Assembly (NCBI GenBank): GCA_023442945.1
Contig: JAEZWW010000059.1
Span: 1 to 14,104, forward strand
Source: Pseudomonadota bacterium
Lineage (GTDB): Bacteria > Pseudomonadota > Gammaproteobacteria > Burkholderiales > Burkholderiaceae_C
Direction of reading: 5' to 3'
DNA length: 14,104 bases
The translations under genes were made by a program, and so were the position numbers. Each line of letters begins with the position of its first letter. The first letter of the stretch is position 1. This document shows, one piece after another, positions 1 through 7,011 of the stretch. Below the pieces are notes generated by a model. That model was given only the letters and a program-made list of their open reading frames with translations. It did no database searches and was not told where the DNA came from.

Positions 1-395
1 GTCACGGACGGGGCAGGACGGGGCGCGGGCGGCGCCCCGCGCGGCAGCTCGGTCGACGCCACCGCCAGCGCCTGGCGCTCGCAGGCCAGCAGGGCGCTCT
101 GGCGCGCCTGCACGCCTTTGACGCTACCAACCTGGCGCTTGCAGTCGCGCTGCACCACGCGCTCGCCTTCCAGGCGCCGCGCCAAGCAGGTGCGCATCAG
201 CGCCTTGCGGTCGCCGGCCTGGGCACCGACTTCGCGCTGGCACAGCACAAAACGCGGCGGCAGGCTTTCGCCCTCCGCAATCAAGGGGACAGGCGCGGCG
301 GGCGCTTCGGCCCCCTGCGCCCAGGCGGCGCCACCGGTGGCGGCCAGAACGGCGCTCAAAACCCAGTGGCTGAAGGGAAGTTCGTACTGCTGCAT
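1..395 (-). CDS. Secreted PsiF-repeat-like protein, N-terminal part (runs off window)
   Basis: Reading leftward from the ATG at 395-393, the frame is open to the window edge (131 codons seen), so the C-terminus is missing. Residues 1-26 look like a Sec signal peptide: a hydrophobic stretch (WVLSAVLAATGGAAWA) with probable cleavage after AWA. The mature part has four cysteines at 52, 70, 85 and 105, making two C-x17-C / C-x19-C units. The first contains GDRKALMRTCL, close to the GDxRkaFmxxCL core of PsiF repeats (PF07769); the second is a degenerate version. PsiF-type proteins are small periplasmic proteins of unknown activity. A purine-rich stretch (GACAAGAGAGCC) precedes the ATG. The gene diverges from glcD. 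That it is an exported four-cysteine protein is well supported; the family name is less certain. Confidence 0.6.
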   Translation of the reverse strand, partial: MQQYELPFSHWVLSAVLAATGGAAWAQGAEAPAAPVPLIAEGESLPPRFVLCQREVGAQAGDRKALMRTCLARRLEGERVVQRDCKRQVGSVKGVQARQSALLACERQALAVASTELPRGAPPAPRPAPSV

Positions 396-517
396 GGCTC
401 TCTTGTCGTGGGGGCACGCCGTGGGTTGCGTGCCGCGGCGCCTCCCGGACGCCGCACCGCATTGTCGCCACCTGGGCGTACACGCCGATGACGCGCCGCG
501 CGGCAGCAGGCTTGGCC

Positions 518-523
518 TATAGT
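518..523 (+). promoter_or_regulatory. Possible -10 element upstream of glcD
   Basis: TATAGT lies 29 bases before the glcD ATG in the 157-bp divergent gap. It matches TATAAT at five of six positions, but I see no convincing -35 element at 16-18 bp upstream. The rest of this gap shows no other clear signal. Confidence 0.25.
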
Positions 524-552
524 GGCCGTTCGACATTTGAACCGCCCCTGCC

Positions 553-2064
553 ATGTCCGCCGTTGTTGAAGCGCCCCTGCCTGCCGCCACCAAATCGCTA
601 TCTTTACAGGAGCTGCTCGCGCAAGTCACTGTAGGGCTGCAGGCCGTTTTACCGCCTGAAAACCTGATCACCAACGCCGAGCGCACCACGCCCTACGAAT
701 GCGACGGCCTGACCGCCTACCGCCAGCGCCCGCTGGCCGTGGCCCTGCCGTCCAGTTACGAACAGATTCAATCGGTGTTGCAAACCTGCCACCGTTTGGG
801 CGTACCCGTGGTCGCGCGCGGCGCCGGCACCGGCCTGTCGGGCGGCGCCATGCCGCACGAACGCGGCGTGACCTTGTCGCTGGCCAAGTTCAACCAGATC
901 CTGAAGATCGACCCGCTGGCGCGCACCGCCACCGTGCAGTGCGGCGTTCGCAACCTGGCCATCAGCGAAGCCGCCGCCGCGCACGGCCTGTACTACGCGC
1001 CCGACCCGTCCAGCCAGATCGCCTGCACCATCGGCGGCAACGTGGCCGAAAACTCCGGCGGCGTGCACTGCCTGAAGTACGGCCTGACGGTGCACAACAT
1101 CCTGCGCGTGAAGGGCTTCACCGCCGCGGGCGAGCCGATCGAGTTCGGCAGCGAAGCGCTGGACGCGCCCGGCTACGACTTGCTGGCCTTGATCACCGGC
1201 AGCGAAGGCATGCTGGCCGTCACCACCGAAGTCACCGTGCGCCTGCTGCCCAAGCCGCGCCTGGCGCGCTGCATCATGGCCAGCTTTGCCGACGTGCGGC
1301 ACGCGGGTGAGGCGGTGGCCGCGGTGATTGCCGCTGGCATCATCCCGGCCGGGCTGGAGATGATGGACAAGCCCATGACGGCCGCGGTCGAAGACTTCGT
1401 GCACGCCGGCTACGACCTGAACGCCGCCGCCATCCTGCTGTGCGAAAGCGACGGCACGCCCGAAGAAGTGGCTGAAGAGATCGAGCGCATGACCGCCGTG
1501 CTGACCGCCGCCGGCGCCACGCAGATCGCCGTCAGCGAATCCGAGGTGGAGCGCCTGAAGTTCTGGAGCGGGCGCAAAAACGCCTTCCCCGCCAGCGGCC
1601 GCATCAGCCCCGACTACATGTGCATGGACTCCACCATCCCGCGCAAGCGCCTGGCCGACATCCTGCTGGCCATCCAGGCGATGGAACAGAAGTACGGCCT
1701 GCGTTGCTGCAACGTCTTCCACGCCGGTGACGGCAACCTGCACCCGCTGATCCTGTTTGACGCCAACGACCCCGACCAGCTGCACCGCGCCGAGCTGTTC
1801 GGCGCCGACATCCTGGAAACCAGCGTCGCCATGGGCGGCACCGTGACGGGCGAGCACGGCGTGGGCGTCGAAAAGCTCAACAGCATGTGCGTGCAGTTCA
1901 GCGCCGAAGAAAACGAGCAGATGTTCGCCCTCAAACGCGCCTTCGACCCCGAACAGCTGCTGAACCCCGGCAAGGTCGTGCCCACCCTGCAGCGCTGCGC
2001 CGAATACGGAAAGATGCTGGTGCGCGGCGGGGCGCTGCCGCATCCGGAGTTGGAGCGGTTTTAG
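553..2064 (+). CDS. glcD: Glycolate oxidase subunit GlcD (FAD-linked oxidase)
   Basis: The product is 503 aa, the usual length for GlcD. GlcD is the FAD-binding subunit of membrane-associated glycolate oxidase, which oxidises glycolate to glyoxylate. The FAD-binding half carries PVVARGAGTGLSGGAMP (residues 85-101) and APDPSSQIACTIGGNVAENS (149-168). The C-terminal half has the family motifs NVFHAGDGNLHP (387-398) and GEHGVG (433-438), and the protein ends PELERF. It resembles E. coli GlcD as I remember it along nearly its whole length, including the PYECDGL motif near residue 47. Residues 14-35 are encoded by a copy of the interspersed repeat. No good Shine-Dalgarno precedes the ATG. The partner subunits glcE and glcF are not adjacent, so they must lie elsewhere or the enzyme acts alone. 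A related D-2-hydroxyacid dehydrogenase is the main alternative. Confidence 0.9.
   Translation: MSAVVEAPLPAATKSLSLQELLAQVTVGLQAVLPPENLITNAERTTPYECDGLTAYRQRPLAVALPSSYEQIQSVLQTCHRLGVPVVARGAGTGLSGGAMPHERGVTLSLAKFNQILKIDPLARTATVQCGVRNLAISEAAAAHGLYYAPDPSSQIACTIGGNVAENSGGVHCLKYGLTVHNILRVKGFTAAGEPIEFGSEALDAPGYDLLALITGSEGMLAVTTEVTVRLLPKPRLARCIMASFADVRHAGEAVAAVIAAGIIPAGLEMMDKPMTAAVEDFVHAGYDLNAAAILLCESDGTPEEVAEEIERMTAVLTAAGATQIAVSESEVERLKFWSGRKNAFPASGRISPDYMCMDSTIPRKRLADILLAIQAMEQKYGLRCCNVFHAGDGNLHPLILFDANDPDQLHRAELFGADILETSVAMGGTVTGEHGVGVEKLNSMCVQFSAEENEQMFALKRAFDPEQLLNPGKVVPTLQRCAEYGKMLVRGGALPHPELERF
592..655 (+). repeat. Interspersed ~60-bp repeat, copy 1 (inside glcD)
   Basis: The copy shares GCGCAAGTC followed by GTAGGGCTG-AGGCC with the copy at 12722-12785, at the same internal spacing. 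It lies in frame within the N-terminal coding region of glcD and encodes residues 14-35 without a stop codon. Confidence 0.65.
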
Positions 2065-2101
2065 CCACACCCCACAAGGTGCGCATTCGGCGAGATGACA
2101 C

Positions 2102-2500
2102 ATGAATTCAGACCGGCTGAAAGTCACCGCCGTCGCCGTGCCGACGCCCATCGCCTACCGCGGCGCTGCGGAGATCGCGGCGATTCACTACGCGGCGTGC
2201 CAACTCGAAGTGACGGTGGCGGGTTGCTATGGCGAGGCAGACTGCGTCGTCACGTTTGTCGATCCGGTCGGCTTTCGGGTTCTGGACGAGCGCGACCTGA
2301 ATGAATACTGGCCGGTGTGCTCGGCGCCCAATGGCTGGTTGTTTGAGATCACCGCCCATGGCTGGTTGAGCGAAGAGTCTGCGCACCGCCCGATCTCGGC
2401 TTTTTTTCCGAACGCGCGGGAGTACCTGGTCGCGGGGGGCATGGAATGCGTCTCGGTGATCGCAACGCAGCCACCCGCCCTTTGCGTCAAATCGCCCTAA
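2102..2500 (+). CDS. Hypothetical protein, 132 aa
   Basis: I do not recognise the family. The protein is 132 aa, acidic to neutral and soluble-looking, with no signal peptide or membrane segment. Notable stretches are the aromatic core EYWPVCSAPNGWLFEI (near residues 68-83) and a C-terminal REYLVAGGMECVSVIATQPP segment. Five cysteines are spread through it with no CxxC pairing. It starts 37 bases after the glcD stop on the same strand, so it may be cotranscribed. The ATG at 2102 is preceded by a weak GGCGAGATGA. It ends three bases before a perfect 18-bp palindrome. Size and composition resemble bacterial immunity-type or lone cytoplasmic proteins, but that is only an impression. Confidence 0.6.
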   Translation: MNSDRLKVTAVAVPTPIAYRGAAEIAAIHYAACQLEVTVAGCYGEADCVVTFVDPVGFRVLDERDLNEYWPVCSAPNGWLFEITAHGWLSEESAHRPISAFFPNAREYLVAGGMECVSVIATQPPALCVKSP

Positions 2501-2502
2501 AG

Positions 2503-2520
2503 AGCGACCCCGGGGTCGCT
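2503..2520. terminator. Perfect 18-bp palindrome, likely hairpin terminator
   Basis: AGCGACCCCGGGGTCGCT is a perfect inverted repeat that starts three bases after the stop of the 132-aa gene. It can form a seven-pair GC-rich stem with a CCGG loop. No T-run follows on the plus strand, so it is not a textbook intrinsic terminator. It could instead stabilise the mRNA 3' end or be a protein-binding dyad. Confidence 0.45.
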
Positions 2521-2538
2521 GTTGATCACGACGGAATC

Positions 2539-2601
2539 GGAGTGATTTAAGCCCCTGGCCTTAGTGCCACTTGCGCGGCCAGCTACATCTTGGATAGCAT
2601 G
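2539..2601 (-). repeat. Interspersed ~60-bp repeat, copy 4 (intergenic, reverse orientation)
   Basis: Read on the minus strand, TAGCTGGCCGCGCAAGT is identical to 17 bases of the copy at 12722-12785. It is followed by CTAAGGCCAGGGGCTTAAAT, a diverged version of the GTAGGGCTGGAGGCC part. The copy fills most of the gap between the 132-aa gene and the zinc-ribbon remnant. Confidence 0.6.
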
Positions 2602-2644
2602 CACCGCAGACGACTTCCTGCAACAAGAACGCATAGACACCGGC

Positions 2645-2825
2645 ATGAGCTGTCCACACTGCGAAGCACTGGCGCTGGGGTGACATCGTGAGCCACTATT
2701 TTTACTGCCCCCATTGCGGCCAGTGGTTCCACCTCTTCGCGGAGACGTACCACGGGCGCGGCGGCGCGGTTGCGCCTTGCCTTGCCCCCCAACCCGCACC
2801 ACCAGAAAGGGGCAAGACCGCATGA
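2645..2825 (+). pseudogene. Small zinc-ribbon protein, split by a one-base frameshift
   Basis: The ATG at 2645 opens a 12-codon peptide, MSCPHCEALALG, that stops at 2681-2683. In the +1 frame a GTG at 2688 reads 45 codons beginning SHYFYCPHCGQWFHLF and stops at 2823-2825. Removing one G from the GGGG run at 2677-2680 joins both parts into a single ~60-residue protein with two CPHC knuckles, the layout of a zinc ribbon. The second part ends in an ATGA overlap with lrgA, which suggests translational coupling. GGGGTGA lies just before the GTG, so the downstream piece may be translated alone. The split could be a real mutation, a sequencing error in a homopolymer, or programmed frameshifting. Confidence 0.5.
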
Positions 2826-3220
2826 AACCCCTCCAAGGCCTCACCTGGCTGCTGATCCTGCAGCTGTGCGGTGAAATCCTCACGCGCTTGCTCAACCTGC
2901 CGTTCCCCGGGCCGGTGGTCGGCATGGTGCTGCTGTGGCCGGCGCTGGGCGTGCCGGCGATCCGCGACGCGGTGACGGACGCGGCGCGTTTCTTGCTGCA
3001 GCACCTGTCGCTGCTGTTCGTGCCGGTGGGCGTGGGCGTGATCACGCACCTGGACGTGCTGGGGCATTACGGTCTGCGGCTGGCGCTGGTGATCGCGCTG
3101 TCGACCTGGGCCGGGCTGGTCGTGTCGGCGCTGGTGCTGCGCGCGCTGCTGCGTGGGCACGTGGACAACGCGCCGCCCGCAGCGGCAGTGGCCGATGAGG
3201 AGGAAGTGCGCGATGCCTGA
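2822..3220 (+). CDS. lrgA: CidA/LrgA family membrane protein
   Basis: The protein is 132 aa with four predicted membrane segments, at about residues 7-25, 31-49, 58-78 and 85-110. It carries the family signatures LNLPFPGPVVGM (24-35) and LSLLFVPVGVGV (62-73). CidA/LrgA proteins were first described as holin-like; later work links Cid/Lrg-type pairs to pyruvate or small-organic-acid transport. I chose the ATG at 2822 rather than an in-frame ATG at 2714: it begins the conserved N-terminus, has GAAAGGGGC upstream, and the longer version would be arginine-rich and overlap the zinc-ribbon frame. Its 3' end overlaps lrgB by eight bases, so the two are almost certainly coupled. The acidic tail (DEEEVRDA) is encoded by the region containing the lrgB ribosome binding site. 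Confidence 0.85.
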   Translation: MKPLQGLTWLLILQLCGEILTRLLNLPFPGPVVGMVLLWPALGVPAIRDAVTDAARFLLQHLSLLFVPVGVGVITHLDVLGHYGLRLALVIALSTWAGLVVSALVLRALLRGHVDNAPPAAAVADEEEVRDA

Positions 3221-3938
3221 TTTCGTGAAGCTGTGGATCTACCTGTCGTCCGCGCCGTTGTTCGGGTTGACGGCGACGCTGGCGGTGTACTTGCTGGCGC
3301 AGGCTTTTGCCGCGCGCGTGCACCAGGCGCCATGGGCCAACCCGGTGCTGTGGTCGGTCGTGGTGCTGGGCTGCGGGCTGCTGGTGTCCAAGGTGCCGTA
3401 TGAGAACTACTTTGCCGGCGCCCAGTTCATCCACTTCCTGCTCGGCCCGGCCGTGGTCGCGCTGGGCCTGCCGTTGTGGGAGCGCCGTGCCGAGCTGCGC
3501 AGCACCTGGGGGCGCCTGGCGCTGGCCGGGCTGGCGGGCGGCGGCACGGCGGCGCTGATGGCGGTGACGCTGGGCTGGGCGCTGGGCCTGCCGGACGACG
3601 TGGTGCGCTCGCTGGCGCCCAAGTCGATCACCGCGCCGGTCGCCATGGGCGTGGCCGAAAAGATCGGCGGCGTGCCCGCGCTGTCGGCCGTGTTCGCGGT
3701 GCTGACGGGGCTGGTCGGCGCGCTGTCGGGCAAGTACCTCTTCGGCTGGATCGGCATCGGCACCGACCGCGTGGGCTGGATGGCGCGCGGCTTCGCGCTG
3801 GGCACGGCGTCGCACGGCATCGGCGCGTCGCGTGCGCTGTCGGTGCAGGCCGACGCCGGTGCCTACGCCGGGCTGGCGCTGGGGCTGCAGGTGCTGCTGG
3901 GGGCGCTGCTGATCCCGCTGGTGGCGCGGCTGTTCTGA
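3213..3938 (+). CDS. lrgB: LrgB/CidB family membrane protein
   Basis: The protein is 241 aa, close to the ~230 aa family norm, and strongly hydrophobic with several membrane helices. Signatures are GAQFIHFLLGPAVVALGLPL (69-88), SLAPKSITAPVAMG (133-146) and ALGTASHGIGASRAL (195-209). It is the partner of LrgA in a two-part membrane system; the plant fusion homologue PLGG1 moves glycolate and glycerate across the plastid envelope. The ATG at 3213 is chosen because GAGGAGGA sits eight bases upstream and it starts the conserved part; an earlier in-frame ATG at 3153 would add 20 arginine-rich residues. It overlaps lrgA by eight bases. Substrate is unproven. Confidence 0.88.
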   Translation: MPDFVKLWIYLSSAPLFGLTATLAVYLLAQAFAARVHQAPWANPVLWSVVVLGCGLLVSKVPYENYFAGAQFIHFLLGPAVVALGLPLWERRAELRSTWGRLALAGLAGGGTAALMAVTLGWALGLPDDVVRSLAPKSITAPVAMGVAEKIGGVPALSAVFAVLTGLVGALSGKYLFGWIGIGTDRVGWMARGFALGTASHGIGASRALSVQADAGAYAGLALGLQVLLGALLIPLVARLF

Positions 3939-4017
3939 CCGCGCCGCGGCGGCGCCGTCCAACCGCGCCACAATCGGCGCTGCTTGTTCATCGATCTGCT
4001 TTTGGGGAGTCGGCTCC

Positions 4018-5337
4018 ATGGAATCTGTGCCTACCTGCGACGTGCTCGTCATCGGCGGCGGCCCCGCCGGGTCGACCATCGCCACGCAACTGGTGCGCCA
4101 GGGGCGCAGCGTGGTGCTGCTGGAAAAAGACCACCACCCGCGCTTTCACATTGGCGAATCGCTGCTGCCGGGCAACGTGGCGCTGTTCGACCAACTGGGC
4201 GTGCGCGATCAGATCGACCGCATCGGCATGCCCAAGTTCGGCATTGAATTCGTGCCGCAGTCGGGGCCGGAGCGCAGCTATGTCGACTTTGCCGAAGGCT
4301 GGGACCCGGACAAGGGCCAGGCCTGGCAGGTGCGCCGATCGGACATGGACGAGATCCTGTTCCGCCACGCCGGCCAGCAGGGCGCGCTGACGCAGGAAGG
4401 CGCGCAGGTGCGCCAGGTCGACTTTGACGGCGACGGCGCTGACGTCATGGCCCAGCTGGACGACGGCACGCAAAAACACTGGCGCGCGCGCTTCGTGGTG
4501 GACGCCAGCGGGCGCGACACGCTGCTGGCCAACAAATTCAAGACCAAGCACAAGAACGAACGCCACAACAGCACGGCGCTGTTCGCGCATTTCCGCAACG
4601 CGCGCCGGCTGCCCGGCAAGCGCGAAGGCAACATCAGCATCTGCTGGTTCGAGCACGGCTGGTTCTGGTTCATCCCGCTGGCCGACGGCACGACCAGCGT
4701 GGGCGCGGTGTGCTGGGCGTATTACCTGAAGGCGCGCGACAAGCCGTTGAAGGACTACTTCTTCGACACGCTCAAGCTCTGCCCCGAGCTGTACGACCGC
4801 CTGAGCGGCGCCGAACTGGTGGACGACCGCGTGCACGCCACCGGCAACTTCTCGTACTCCAGCCGGCAGGCGACGGGCGAGCGGTACCTGATGATCGGCG
4901 ACGCTTACACCTTCATCGACCCGATGTTCTCGTCCGGCGTGTTCCTGGCGATGCAGGCGGGCTTTGACGGGGCCGAGCTGGTCGCCACTGCGTTGGACCG
5001 CCCGGCCGACTACCCGGCCGCGCGCGTGGCGTTTGAAGAGCGCATGCGCGTGGGGCCGAAGGACTATTCGTGGTTCATCTACCGGTCGACCAACCCGACC
5101 ATCCGCGACATGTTCATGAACCCGAAGAACATCTTCAAGGTCAAGCAGGGTCTGATGTCGCTGCTGGCGGCGGACATCCATCACGGCGCGGCGTACCGGC
5201 GATCGCTCTTCATGTTCAAGGTGGTGTACTACTTCGTCAGCCTGGCGCACCCGGTGCGCAGCTGGCGCGGCTGGCGGCGCCGGCGCGTGAATATCCAGGA
5301 CCACGGTGCGCTGCGTGGGGAGACGATCCAGGGCTGA
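4018..5337 (+). CDS. FAD-dependent oxidoreductase of the flavin-dependent halogenase family
   Basis: The product is 439 aa with an N-terminal Rossmann fold, VIGGGPAGS (11-19), and the adenine-binding E36. It carries the features that mark flavin-dependent halogenases: WFWFIP (215-220) fitting WxWxIP, a lysine (K73 in MPKFGIEF) at the place of the catalytic lysine, and FIDPMFSSG (299-307) fitting FxxPxxSxG. GDA (294-296) is the second FAD motif. Halogenases use FADH2, oxygen and a halide, with a separate flavin reductase. Many Proteobacteria carry such proteins with unknown substrates, sometimes in aryl-polyene clusters; no such cluster is visible here. The C-terminus is basic and aromatic (VYYFVSLAHP; RGWRRRR) and could touch membrane. 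GGGGAG lies about eight bases before the ATG. A geranylgeranyl-reductase-like oxidoreductase is the alternative. Confidence 0.8.
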   Translation: MESVPTCDVLVIGGGPAGSTIATQLVRQGRSVVLLEKDHHPRFHIGESLLPGNVALFDQLGVRDQIDRIGMPKFGIEFVPQSGPERSYVDFAEGWDPDKGQAWQVRRSDMDEILFRHAGQQGALTQEGAQVRQVDFDGDGADVMAQLDDGTQKHWRARFVVDASGRDTLLANKFKTKHKNERHNSTALFAHFRNARRLPGKREGNISICWFEHGWFWFIPLADGTTSVGAVCWAYYLKARDKPLKDYFFDTLKLCPELYDRLSGAELVDDRVHATGNFSYSSRQATGERYLMIGDAYTFIDPMFSSGVFLAMQAGFDGAELVATALDRPADYPAARVAFEERMRVGPKDYSWFIYRSTNPTIRDMFMNPKNIFKVKQGLMSLLAADIHHGAAYRRSLFMFKVVYYFVSLAHPVRSWRGWRRRRVNIQDHGALRGETIQG

Positions 5338-5360
5338 TCCGCGTGCCACATGGGCTGGCA

Positions 5361-5424
5361 ATCGCTACACTTTAGATAGCTGACCGCGCCATCTGCTGTA
5401 GGGCCAACGGCCGATTCATCATAA
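5361..5424 (+). repeat. Interspersed ~60-bp repeat, copy 2 (intergenic)
   Basis: GATAGCTGACCGCGC followed by CTGTAGGGCCAACGGCC matches copies 1 and 3 in order and spacing. It lies between the stop of the halogenase-like gene and the cutA terminator and carries no coding sequence. It is the least damaged-by-constraint copy, being outside genes. Confidence 0.65.
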
Positions 5425-5446
5425 AAAACGGGCTTTGCGGCCCGTT
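5423..5446 (-). terminator. Rho-independent terminator of cutA
   Basis: On the minus strand, AACGGGC and GCCCGTT form a seven-pair stem around a six-base loop, followed directly by a run of T (GTTTTTTAT). It lies 27 bases after the cutA stop and fits a standard intrinsic terminator for the cutA/aminotransferase transcript. Confidence 0.8.
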
Positions 5447-5472
5447 GACTCAAACGCGGGTTCACCCGCCGA

Positions 5473-5739
5473 CTACGCCCCGTCCGGCAGCGGGCATTCG
5501 GCCCGCACCCATTCCGCAAACGCGGTCGACACGGTGTGGCATTGCACCGCCACCACGGCGGGCACCTCGTACGGGTGGGCGGCCAGCAGGGCGGCTTCCA
5601 GGCCGGCGTAGCGCGCTTCGGTCGTCTTGAATTCGACGCGCCATTCGGGCTCCTGCTGCAGCGCGCCTTGCCAGTGGTAGAAGCTGGCTTCAATGCGCGC
5701 GATCTGCGCGCAGGCGGCCAAGCGCTGAATATTGGTCAA
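5473..5739 (-). CDS. cutA: CutA-like protein, apparently short at the N-terminus
   Basis: CutA proteins are small trimeric proteins linked to divalent-metal tolerance, usually 105-115 aa. This frame gives 88 aa from a TTG at 5739-5737. Clear family features are RLAACAQI (6-13), SFYHWQGALQQEPEW (19-33), FKTTEARY (37-44) and HPYEVPAVVAV (55-65). The family's first strand and helix (typically LVLTT.....A..LA..LV) are missing. Upstream the same frame is open for only 12 codons before a TAG and has no ATG; it reads TLDSLGRETV then LTN, possibly a scar of an internal deletion. GGGCGGGA seven bases before the TTG could be a ribosome binding site. It begins 22 bases after the aminotransferase stop, so both are probably cotranscribed. 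It may be functional with an unusual start or be decaying. Confidence 0.75.
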   Translation of the reverse strand: MTNIQRLAACAQIARIEASFYHWQGALQQEPEWRVEFKTTEARYAGLEAALLAAHPYEVPAVVAVQCHTVSTAFAEWVRAECPLPDGA

Positions 5740-5761
5740 AACAGTTTCCCGCCCTAGTGAA

Positions 5762-6928
5762 TCAAGCGTGGGCAGCTACTTTTTCAGTAGCTTGGATGCC
5801 GATCTTGTCGAGCGCGTCGCGCAGCTGGGTCACGCTGCGGTCGACGTTGGCCCATTTGTCCAGGCCGAACAGGCCCAGGCGGAAGGTGCGGAAGTCGGCC
5901 GGCTCGTCGCACATCAGCGGCACGCCGGCGGCGGCCTGCACGCCCACGGCGATGAATTTCTTGGCGTTCTGAATGTCCGGGTCGGTGGTGTAGCTGACGA
6001 CCACGCCCGGCGCCTTGAAGCCTTCGGCCGCCACGCTGGGCAGGCCGCGGCTTTCCATCAGCTCGCGCACCTTGCGGCCCAGCTCGATCTGCTGCTCGCG
6101 CACCTTGGCAAAGCCGCGCGCGCGGGTCTCGGCCATGGTGTCGCGCAGCTTGAGCAACGCCATGGTCGGCATGGTGGCGTGGTAGGCGTGGCTGCCGGTT
6201 TCGTACGCCTGCATGATCTGATGCCACTTCTTCAGGTCGCAGGCGTAGCTGCTGCTGGTCGTGCCTTCCATCACCTTCAGAGCGCGCGCCGACAGGCCGA
6301 CCATGGCGCAGGCGGGCGAGCTGCTCCAGCCCTTTTGCGGCGCGCTGACCAGCACGTCGACGCCAATGGCCTTCATGTCGACCCACATGGCGCCGGAGGC
6401 GATGCAGTCCAGCACGAACAGGCCGCCCGCGGCGTGCGTGGCCTCGGCCACGGCCTTCAGGTAGTCGTCGGGCAGGATCATGCCGCTGGCGGTTTCGACG
6501 TGCGGGGCAAACACCACGGCCGGTTTGACCTTGGCGATGGTGGCCACCACTTCGTCGATCGGTGCGGGCACCCAGGGCGCCTGCGCGCCGTCGCCGGTGC
6601 GGCGCGCTTTCAGCACGGTGATGTTGTCGGGCGCGGTGATCTTGCCCATCTCCAGGATCTGGCTCCAGCGGAAGCTGAAGAAGCCGTTGCGGATGATCAG
6701 CACCTTCTGGTCGCCGGCAAACTGGCGCGCCACGGCTTCCATGCCGAAGGTGCCGCTGCCGGGCACCAGCGCCGTGGCGTCGGCGCCGTACACCTCTTTG
6801 AGCAGGCTGGAGATGTCGGTCATCACGCCCTGGAACTTCTTGGACATGTGGTTGAGCGCGCGGTCGGTGTAGACCACCGAGAATTCGAGCAGGCCATCGG
6901 GATCGATGTCGGGCAGCAGTCCGGGCAT
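5762..6928 (-). CDS. Class V PLP aminotransferase, alanine/serine-glyoxylate type
   Basis: The product is 388 aa of the class V fold-type I aminotransferases, in the group that includes alanine-glyoxylate and serine-glyoxylate aminotransferases. The cofactor site is visible: GSGT (57-60) for phosphate binding, D174 in FVLDCIASG for the pyridine nitrogen, and K199 in SAPQKGWSSSP as the expected Schiff-base lysine. HVETASG (143-149) is also typical. The ATG at 6928 is preferred over one ten codons upstream because CAGGAG lies six bases before it and the extra residues (MAGQPQQENP) simply read that ribosome site. The gene may transaminate glyoxylate with alanine or serine, fitting a neighbourhood with glcD, but specificity cannot be read from sequence. 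A few enzymes of this group have other roles. Confidence 0.85.
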   Translation of the reverse strand: MPGLLPDIDPDGLLEFSVVYTDRALNHMSKKFQGVMTDISSLLKEVYGADATALVPGSGTFGMEAVARQFAGDQKVLIIRNGFFSFRWSQILEMGKITAPDNITVLKARRTGDGAQAPWVPAPIDEVVATIAKVKPAVVFAPHVETASGMILPDDYLKAVAEATHAAGGLFVLDCIASGAMWVDMKAIGVDVLVSAPQKGWSSSPACAMVGLSARALKVMEGTTSSSYACDLKKWHQIMQAYETGSHAYHATMPTMALLKLRDTMAETRARGFAKVREQQIELGRKVRELMESRGLPSVAAEGFKAPGVVVSYTTDPDIQNAKKFIAVGVQAAAGVPLMCDEPADFRTFRLGLFGLDKWANVDRSVTQLRDALDKIGIQATEKVAAHA

Positions 6929-7011
6929 GGGGTTCTCCTGTTGAGGCTGGCCGGCCACGCGCCGACCTGAAACAATTCACTTTACACGCAAGCGCGCACG
7001 ACCACCGCATC

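Noticed and set aside
124..483. 119-codon minus-strand frame starting at 483
   Set aside because: It overlaps the better-supported secreted protein in another frame, is arginine-rich and has no domain pattern.
649..2151. 500-codon open frame antisense to glcD
   Set aside because: It is a shadow of GC-rich codon bias: the product is rich in H, Q, G and A without domain motifs, while the plus-strand frame is a clear GlcD.
3042..4085. 347-codon minus-strand frame opposite lrgA and lrgB
   Set aside because: It reads mostly R, Q, H, P and A, typical of an antisense shadow in GC-rich DNA; the LrgA/LrgB signatures are on the plus strand.
3988..5361. 457-codon open frame antisense to the halogenase-like gene
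   Set aside because: It has low-complexity H/V/R/A composition and lies fully opposite a gene with complete FAD and halogenase motifs.
5732..6970. 412-codon plus-strand frame opposite the aminotransferase
   Set aside because: The product is repetitive in H, G, A and Q with no recognisable domain; the minus strand has intact PLP-site motifs and a proper ribosome site.
6929..7011. Divergent promoter between the aminotransferase and the MarC-family gene
   Set aside because: The gap is AT-richer (CAATTCACTTTACAC), but I could not find a -35/-10 pair with acceptable spacing on either strand.
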